Positions 6,718-10,079 of a stretch of DNA of 10,079 nucleotides are shown here, in pieces. The notes beneath the pieces were generated by a model. It was not told the origin of the DNA. It worked only from the letters and a program-made list of their open reading frames with translations, and made no database searches. The stretch's first letter is position 1. The number at the start of each line of letters is the position of its first letter. The position numbers and the translations under genes are program-made. Origin of the DNA: an uncultured Pyrinomonas sp. (lineage in GTDB: Bacteria > Acidobacteriota > Blastocatellia > Pyrinomonadales > Pyrinomonadaceae); contig CAKZOF010000573.1 in NCBI GenBank assembly GCA_937135995.1, positions 1 through 10,079 on the forward strand. Reading direction: 5' to 3'.

Positions 6718-9297
6718 TCAGAACACATACTTGAGCTGCGCGCTGAACGAGCGCGGCGGCGCGTAGTTGGTTCCGCCGAAGACCGAGAGGAAGTTGTACA
6801 GGCCGATGCGATTCGTCAAGTTGAGCGCGTCGAATTGCAACCGCAGACGCCGCGATGAAGATCTCGCAAGATCGTAACCGATGGATAGATCGAACGTTGT
6901 GCGCGCCCGCACGCGCACTGGCTCTTCCGTGAAGTCGAGCAACGGCACGCCGGCAGCCGTGTCGGGGTCGACGAGCAGTGCCGGCAGATCCGCCGCCGTG
7001 ACGCCCGTGACCAATCCGCTGTCATGTCGCACGATGAACTGCGCGAAAAGGCCGCGCCGTTCGTTGACGTACTGAATCGCCGTCTGCAAGTTGAGCTTCT
7101 GATCGTGATCGATGGTGAACTCGCGATCGCCGAAATCTTCCGGCGTCGCGCCGCTCAAAAAGAGTCCGCCGGCAAACGGTGGTCGAACGCGCGCGCGCAC
7201 CGTCCCTAAACTCAAAAGTGCGCGCAGATTGGAGCCGAGCGGCGCTTCCAAACTCAGGTCACAGCCATCGACGCGCCCGCGCGCAAGCGCGATCGGGAAG
7301 ATGATCGTGGTGTTCAGAAACTGGTCGTTGTCGTGCAGATTCTTGATCCGCTTCGCGTAATAAGCGGCATCCAAACGAACGGCGCGACCGAAGGAGTGGC
7401 GCACGCCAACCTCGAACCAGTTAGCGCGTTCGAGCGGAACAAAAAGCAAGCGCGTTCCGCGCAACCGCACCGTTTCGGGATTGACTAGCCGCGCCGCATC
7501 TTGCGATTGCGAGATGAGCGCGTTCTCCGTCGAGGGCGTCTGCGCGATGCGGTTGTAAGACGCGCGCAAAACGGTTCCCGTCCGCGGCAGCCGGTAGGAG
7601 ACGCCCAAACGCGGACTGAGGACCGCTTCCTTCACGAGAAACGAGTAGCGATCGAAGCGCACGCCGCCGGAGACGGTCCAGCGTCCGCGGCGAAACGTGT
7701 TCTGACCGTAGAAGGAGAACTGATCGCCGGTCTTGCGCGGCGCGGTCGCAAATCGCCGCACTTCGCCGACGACGAGCGAGCCGTTGGCAGCAGCTTGCGC
7801 GTAGATCGTCCGATCGTGGGCGACGAGATTGGGGTTGAAGACGAGCAACAGTTGCCGTCGCTCATCTTCGCTCAAACGCGGGTCGAATCGAAAATCGACG
7901 CTCCCATCGCGGTTGATGATCACCACGGAATTGCCGGGCAGAGGGTTGTACGCTGGATCGGTGATCTCGAAGCTGAAACGTTCGCCGACGGGAAAGCGAA
8001 AAAGATCGAGTCCGGCCTTGAAATCGTGCGACGCGCTCGTGTGCGAAATGCTCGCGACCAGCCCGTAGGTCGCCAATCTTCGCCCGTAATCGAAACTGAT
8101 CGGCACGTCTCCGGCGCTGGCATCGGCCATTGCCGTCGACAGACGAAAATAAGGCGCGATCTTCATGAGGCTGCGCCCACCGAGCGTCCTTTGCCATGAA
8201 GCGTAGACGCCGAGATTGCGGTTCTCTTGCACTTGGTCCTGACCGTTGAGTTCTTGTGAAGGGAGATTGGGCACTTCAAAGCGCGACCGGGCCAGAATCA
8301 AGTTCAGCTTGAGGAAGTTCGCTTCATCGGGCACGTAGTCGAAACGCGCGAAGAGGTTCTGCCCGGCGCCGAAGTTGTGCAAACCGCGCCCCGCAGCCGT
8401 CACCACTCGCCCGTCGGCGAAGATCGCCTGCGCGTTCTGAAAAGGCGGATCAACGAAACGCGATGAGCGGTTGAAAGCGCCGGAGACGAAATAGCCCCGG
8501 CGGCGGTCGCGCGATTCGCCGCCCAGTTTGAACCCGACCTCGCCCGAAGCGAACGATCCGATGCTCGACGAGAGTTCGCCGAACAACCTCTGGCCCGCGC
8601 CGAGTCCCGATTGCGTCGTCACGTGGATCACCGCCGACACCTTGTTGCCGAACTCGGGCGGGATGTTGCCGAGTTGTACGCTCAACTCTTCCGCATTACG
8701 CGCATCGAAGTTGTTCGCATAGATCGTCGAGAGCTGATCGCTGACGGGGATGCCGTCGATGACGAACGAAGCTTGGTAGTGCGCGCCGCGCGCATGAAAG
8801 ACCCCTTTGCCGTCGCGCGCCGTGCCGGGCGCGGCAAGGACCAGCCTCTCGATCTGCCGCGACGGCAGCGCGCCCACGATGTGGCGCAGATTCGTGCGGT
8901 CAATCGCGTACTCGCTCGCTGTCGAACCGATGGCCGCCGTTCCTTCGCCCGTGACGGTCACCTGTTCGGCAAGCGCCGTGGGCGCCAGCACGAGTTCGGC
9001 TTCAACCGGCACGTTTGATCGGACAATGACCTCACGCGCGAGCGGAGCGAAACCGCGCGCTGCCGCTTCGAGCACGTAGACGCCGAACGGCACGTTGAAG
9101 AAGACGAATCTTCCCTCTTCGTCGCTGACGGTTTCGCGCCGGTAGGCGGGCGCACGCACGAGCGCGATCGCAACGCCGGCAATTACCGCTCCGCGCTCGT
9201 CGCGCACGCTGCCGCGAACCACACTCGACATTTGCCCAGCGGCCACCACGGCGCTGCACAAGAGCGCCGCCGCCGCAGCGAAGATCCTCACGATCAT
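6718..9297 (-). CDS. TonB-dependent outer-membrane receptor with carboxypeptidase-regulatory-like domain
   Basis: An 859-residue outer-membrane protein. Residues 1-21 are a Sec signal peptide (RIFAAAAALLCSAVVAAG). Residues 25-106 form a carboxypeptidase-regulatory-like beta-sandwich (VVRGSVRDERGAVIAGVAIAL, then DEEGRFVFFNVPFGVYVLEA). EQVTVTGE (111-118) may act as the TonB box. The plug follows, with LPSRQIERLVLAAPGT, FHARGAHYQASFVIDGIPVSD and EFGNKVSAVIHVTTQSG up to about 230. The rest is a beta-barrel rich in alternating aromatic strands, ending in LKYVF; a C-terminal Phe is the usual barrel-assembly signal. Such receptors import nutrients or export products using TonB energy. The substrate is not evident, and there is no SusD-like or transporter partner in the window. 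It is shorter than many acidobacterial relatives (often over 1,000 residues) but has every region. The ribosome site is weak (GAGA about 7 nt upstream). Confidence 0.93.
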   Translation of the reverse strand: MIVRIFAAAAALLCSAVVAAGQMSSVVRGSVRDERGAVIAGVAIALVRAPAYRRETVSDEEGRFVFFNVPFGVYVLEAAARGFAPLAREVIVRSNVPVEAELVLAPTALAEQVTVTGEGTAAIGSTASEYAIDRTNLRHIVGALPSRQIERLVLAAPGTARDGKGVFHARGAHYQASFVIDGIPVSDQLSTIYANNFDARNAEELSVQLGNIPPEFGNKVSAVIHVTTQSGLGAGQRLFGELSSSIGSFASGEVGFKLGGESRDRRRGYFVSGAFNRSSRFVDPPFQNAQAIFADGRVVTAAGRGLHNFGAGQNLFARFDYVPDEANFLKLNLILARSRFEVPNLPSQELNGQDQVQENRNLGVYASWQRTLGGRSLMKIAPYFRLSTAMADASAGDVPISFDYGRRLATYGLVASISHTSASHDFKAGLDLFRFPVGERFSFEITDPAYNPLPGNSVVIINRDGSVDFRFDPRLSEDERRQLLLVFNPNLVAHDRTIYAQAAANGSLVVGEVRRFATAPRKTGDQFSFYGQNTFRRGRWTVSGGVRFDRYSFLVKEAVLSPRLGVSYRLPRTGTVLRASYNRIAQTPSTENALISQSQDAARLVNPETVRLRGTRLLFVPLERANWFEVGVRHSFGRAVRLDAAYYAKRIKNLHDNDQFLNTTIIFPIALARGRVDGCDLSLEAPLGSNLRALLSLGTVRARVRPPFAGGLFLSGATPEDFGDREFTIDHDQKLNLQTAIQYVNERRGLFAQFIVRHDSGLVTGVTAADLPALLVDPDTAAGVPLLDFTEEPVRVRARTTFDLSIGYDLARSSSRRLRLQFDALNLTNRIGLYNFLSVFGGTNYAPPRSFSAQLKYVF

Positions 9298-9305
9298 TTT
9301 CGATC

Positions 9306-9332
9306 TCGTTCTAAATCAGTCGTTCTAAATCA
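9306..9332. repeat. Tandem direct repeat of TCGTTCTAAATCA
   Basis: TCGTTCTAAATCA occurs twice exactly, at 9306-9318 and 9320-9332, with a period of 14 bp. It starts 8 nt upstream of the receptor start codon, so on the minus strand it lies in the untranslated leader. The CTAAATC core recurs a third time at 9347-9353. The AT-rich composition contrasts with the GC-rich coding sequence around it. Confidence 0.75.
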
Positions 9333-9362
9333 AAATTTAGAGATCACTAAATCTTGGTTTAG
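9325..9362. promoter_or_regulatory. Two 16-bp palindromes, probable operator of the receptor gene
   Basis: CTAAATCAAAATTTAG (9325-9340) and CTAAATCTTGGTTTAG (9347-9362) are both 16 bp, share CTAAAT at the left end and TTTAG at the right end, and have centres 22 bp apart, close to two turns of the helix. A lone left half, CTAAATC, lies at 9311-9317. Paired dyads on one face of the DNA just downstream of a promoter are what a dimeric repressor would use. I do not recognise the motif as a known box such as Fur or DtxR, so the regulator is unnamed. Confidence 0.5.
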
Positions 9363-9366
9363 CATA

Positions 9367-9393
9367 ATTACAACAGACGACTACGCCGGTCAA
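9367..9393 (-). promoter_or_regulatory. Candidate promoter of the receptor gene
   Basis: Read on the minus strand, TTGACC (plus-strand 9388-9393) and TGTAAT (plus-strand 9367-9372) each match five of six consensus bases of a sigma-70-type promoter, but the spacer is 15 nt, shorter than the preferred 17. Transcription would start near 9360, so the two palindromes would cover the start site and early leader. That is the expected position for repression. The leader would be about 60 nt. Confidence 0.4.
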
Positions 9394-9829
9394 CCCTCGC
9401 TCATCAAACGCGCTGGATAGGGAGACGAACGGTAGTCGCGGACAAACGAGCGGAGATGATGGCTAAAAAGGGCGGAGCCAAGGGAGACGCTTTCGGCGCA
9501 AAGCACCAGCCCTTCGCGCGAAATCGGCGTGCGATCAACGGATCAGAGCGTTCGGCGAAAAGAGAACGGGCGACAGAACTCGGCTGAAACAAGGTGGAAC
9601 TGAAGGCGTCGTTGCTTTCGCAAGGCGATGGCTGAAGAAGAGGCGGCAAGGACTATTCCGCCTTGAGACCGTGGGGCGACGCCGAGCGAAAAACGAGTTG
9701 CGGCGCGTCGTTCTGGGCTTTTGCGAATCTTCGAAGTCGAAAGCGCTTGAAGCTAGATCGCTTCAAGCGCCGCCAATCTGCACCTGACTTTCGCTCGCAA
9801 TTCCAATTTCGAACGATGTCCTTCATCCC
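9394..9829. other. Intergenic region with no supported gene
   Basis: This stretch between the promoter region of the receptor gene and the end of the SPFH gene holds no reading frame that I can support. The best candidate (9404-9649, minus, 81 codons) is low in complexity, resembles no family I know and has no clear ribosome site. The sequence is purine-rich on the plus strand around 9420-9650. Beyond the stem-loop at 9743-9770 it holds a smaller inverted repeat, AGGCGG at 9641-9646 and CCGCCT at 9658-9663. I see no riboswitch consensus or tRNA. An unrecognised small RNA cannot be excluded. Confidence 0.5.
9743..9770 (-). terminator. Perfect 11-bp stem-loop after the SPFH gene
   Basis: GCGCTTGAAGC (9743-9753) and GCTTCAAGCGC (9760-9770) are exact inverse complements around a 6-nt loop. 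On the minus strand it lies about 60 nt behind the SPFH gene stop, where a terminator would be expected. The T-run after it is poor on both strands (GCGCTTTCG on the minus strand), so it may instead be a factor-dependent or message-stabilising hairpin. Confidence 0.45.
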
Positions 9830-10079
9830 CTAACGTGGCAATTGACGCGAGCGTCCTGGTGGAAGGGCCGGAGTGGTCTCGTCGTCGTCACGCTTCTCGC
9901 CTGTTTCAGCGAAGACCTCTTTGATCGCGCCGACGCTCGAAAGGACGCTCGCTGTCTCCACGGGCATGAAGATTACTTTGGAGTTGTTCGTTTTGACCAT
10001 CTCCTTCAGGCTTTCGATGTAGCGCGTGGTGAGCAGATAGTGCGACGGGTCGCCCTGTCCGAGCAGCGCTTGCGAGATG
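9830..10079 (-). CDS. SPFH/band-7 (stomatin-like) protein, C-terminal fragment
   Basis: The last 82 codons of a gene entering from the right edge, ending with TAG at 9832-9830 (minus strand). The visible part begins ISQALLGQGDPSHYLLTTRY and continues IESLKEMVKTNNSKVIFMPVE, then VLSSVGAIKEVF. A sequence of the form (Y/L)-x-x-x-x-R-Y-I-E-(A/S)-L-K-E-M followed by K-V-I-F-M-P is characteristic of the end of bacterial stomatin/prohibitin-like proteins, where it follows the coiled coil of the oligomerisation region. The last 20 or so residues are a charged, proline-containing tail (EKRDDDETTPALPPG). Relatives form ring-like scaffolds at the inner membrane and often sit beside an NfeD gene, which would lie outside this window. 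The N-terminal membrane anchor and SPFH domain are not visible. Confidence 0.88.
   Translation of the reverse strand, partial: ISQALLGQGDPSHYLLTTRYIESLKEMVKTNNSKVIFMPVETASVLSSVGAIKEVFAETGEKRDDDETTPALPPGRSRQLPR

Noticed and set aside
6690..6720. Shared terminator between the convergent ThpR and receptor genes
   Set aside because: Only a 5-bp GAGCG/CGCTC pairing with an 11-nt loop and no T-run is present; too weak to call.
7501..8199. A 232-codon open frame on the plus strand inside the receptor gene
   Set aside because: It is opposite the beta-barrel coding sequence, shows no recognisable motif and has the usual look of an antisense shadow.
9404..9649. An 81-codon minus-strand open frame in the intergenic region
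   Set aside because: No family resemblance, no clear ribosome site and low-complexity composition; not enough to call a gene.
9394..9720. Possible cobalamin or cyclic-di-GMP riboswitch upstream of the receptor
   Set aside because: Looked for because TonB receptors often carry one, but none of the conserved riboswitch core segments is visible on either strand, and the inferred receptor transcript starts downstream of this stretch.

Overview
The window looks like ordinary chromosomal DNA from a GC-rich bacterium, most likely an Acidobacteriota member of the Blastocatellia type. That placement is inference. It rests on the outer-membrane TonB-dependent receptor with an N-terminal carboxypeptidase-regulatory-like domain (a family greatly expanded in that phylum), the housekeeping gene mix, and the GC-rich coding sequence broken by a few AT-rich control regions.

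Layout, left to right. (1) Bases 1-128, minus: the first 42 codons of a class I/II PLP-dependent aminotransferase, diverging from the next block across a short two-way promoter region (129-246). (2) Bases 247-2963, plus: a metallo-beta-lactamase-fold hydrolase, a YegS/DagK-type lipid kinase 28 nt behind it, and after 115 nt an endonuclease/exonuclease/phosphatase-family protein with an N-terminal signal or anchor. (3) Bases 3004-3488, plus: a broken gamma-glutamylcyclotransferase-like gene, not visible as one reading frame but readable across three frames, with three premature stops and three small deletions. (4) Bases 3581-6034: an exported penicillin-acylase-family Ntn hydrolase with the Ser-Asn-Asn-Trp autoprocessing site, followed after 43 nt by an RNA 2',3'-cyclic phosphodiesterase (ThpR/LigT type) at 6078-6692. 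(5) Bases 6718-9297, minus, convergent with the previous gene: an 859-residue TonB-dependent receptor. Its AT-rich upstream region (9306-9393) carries a likely promoter and two evenly spaced palindromes that look like an operator. (6) Bases 9298-9829 hold no convincing gene; they contain that control region and stem-loops, including a perfect 11-bp one. (7) Bases 9830-10079, minus: the C-terminal 82 codons of an SPFH/band-7 (stomatin-like) membrane protein.

The genes do not form one obvious pathway. The metallohydrolase and lipid kinase are probably co-transcribed, and the acylase and ThpR genes may be; the receptor is a stand-alone, apparently regulated transport gene. I see no CRISPR, insertion sequence, phage, toxin-antitoxin, tRNA or rRNA signal, and no new multi-gene system. 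The most informative findings are the decayed cyclotransferase gene and the palindromic control region of the receptor gene.
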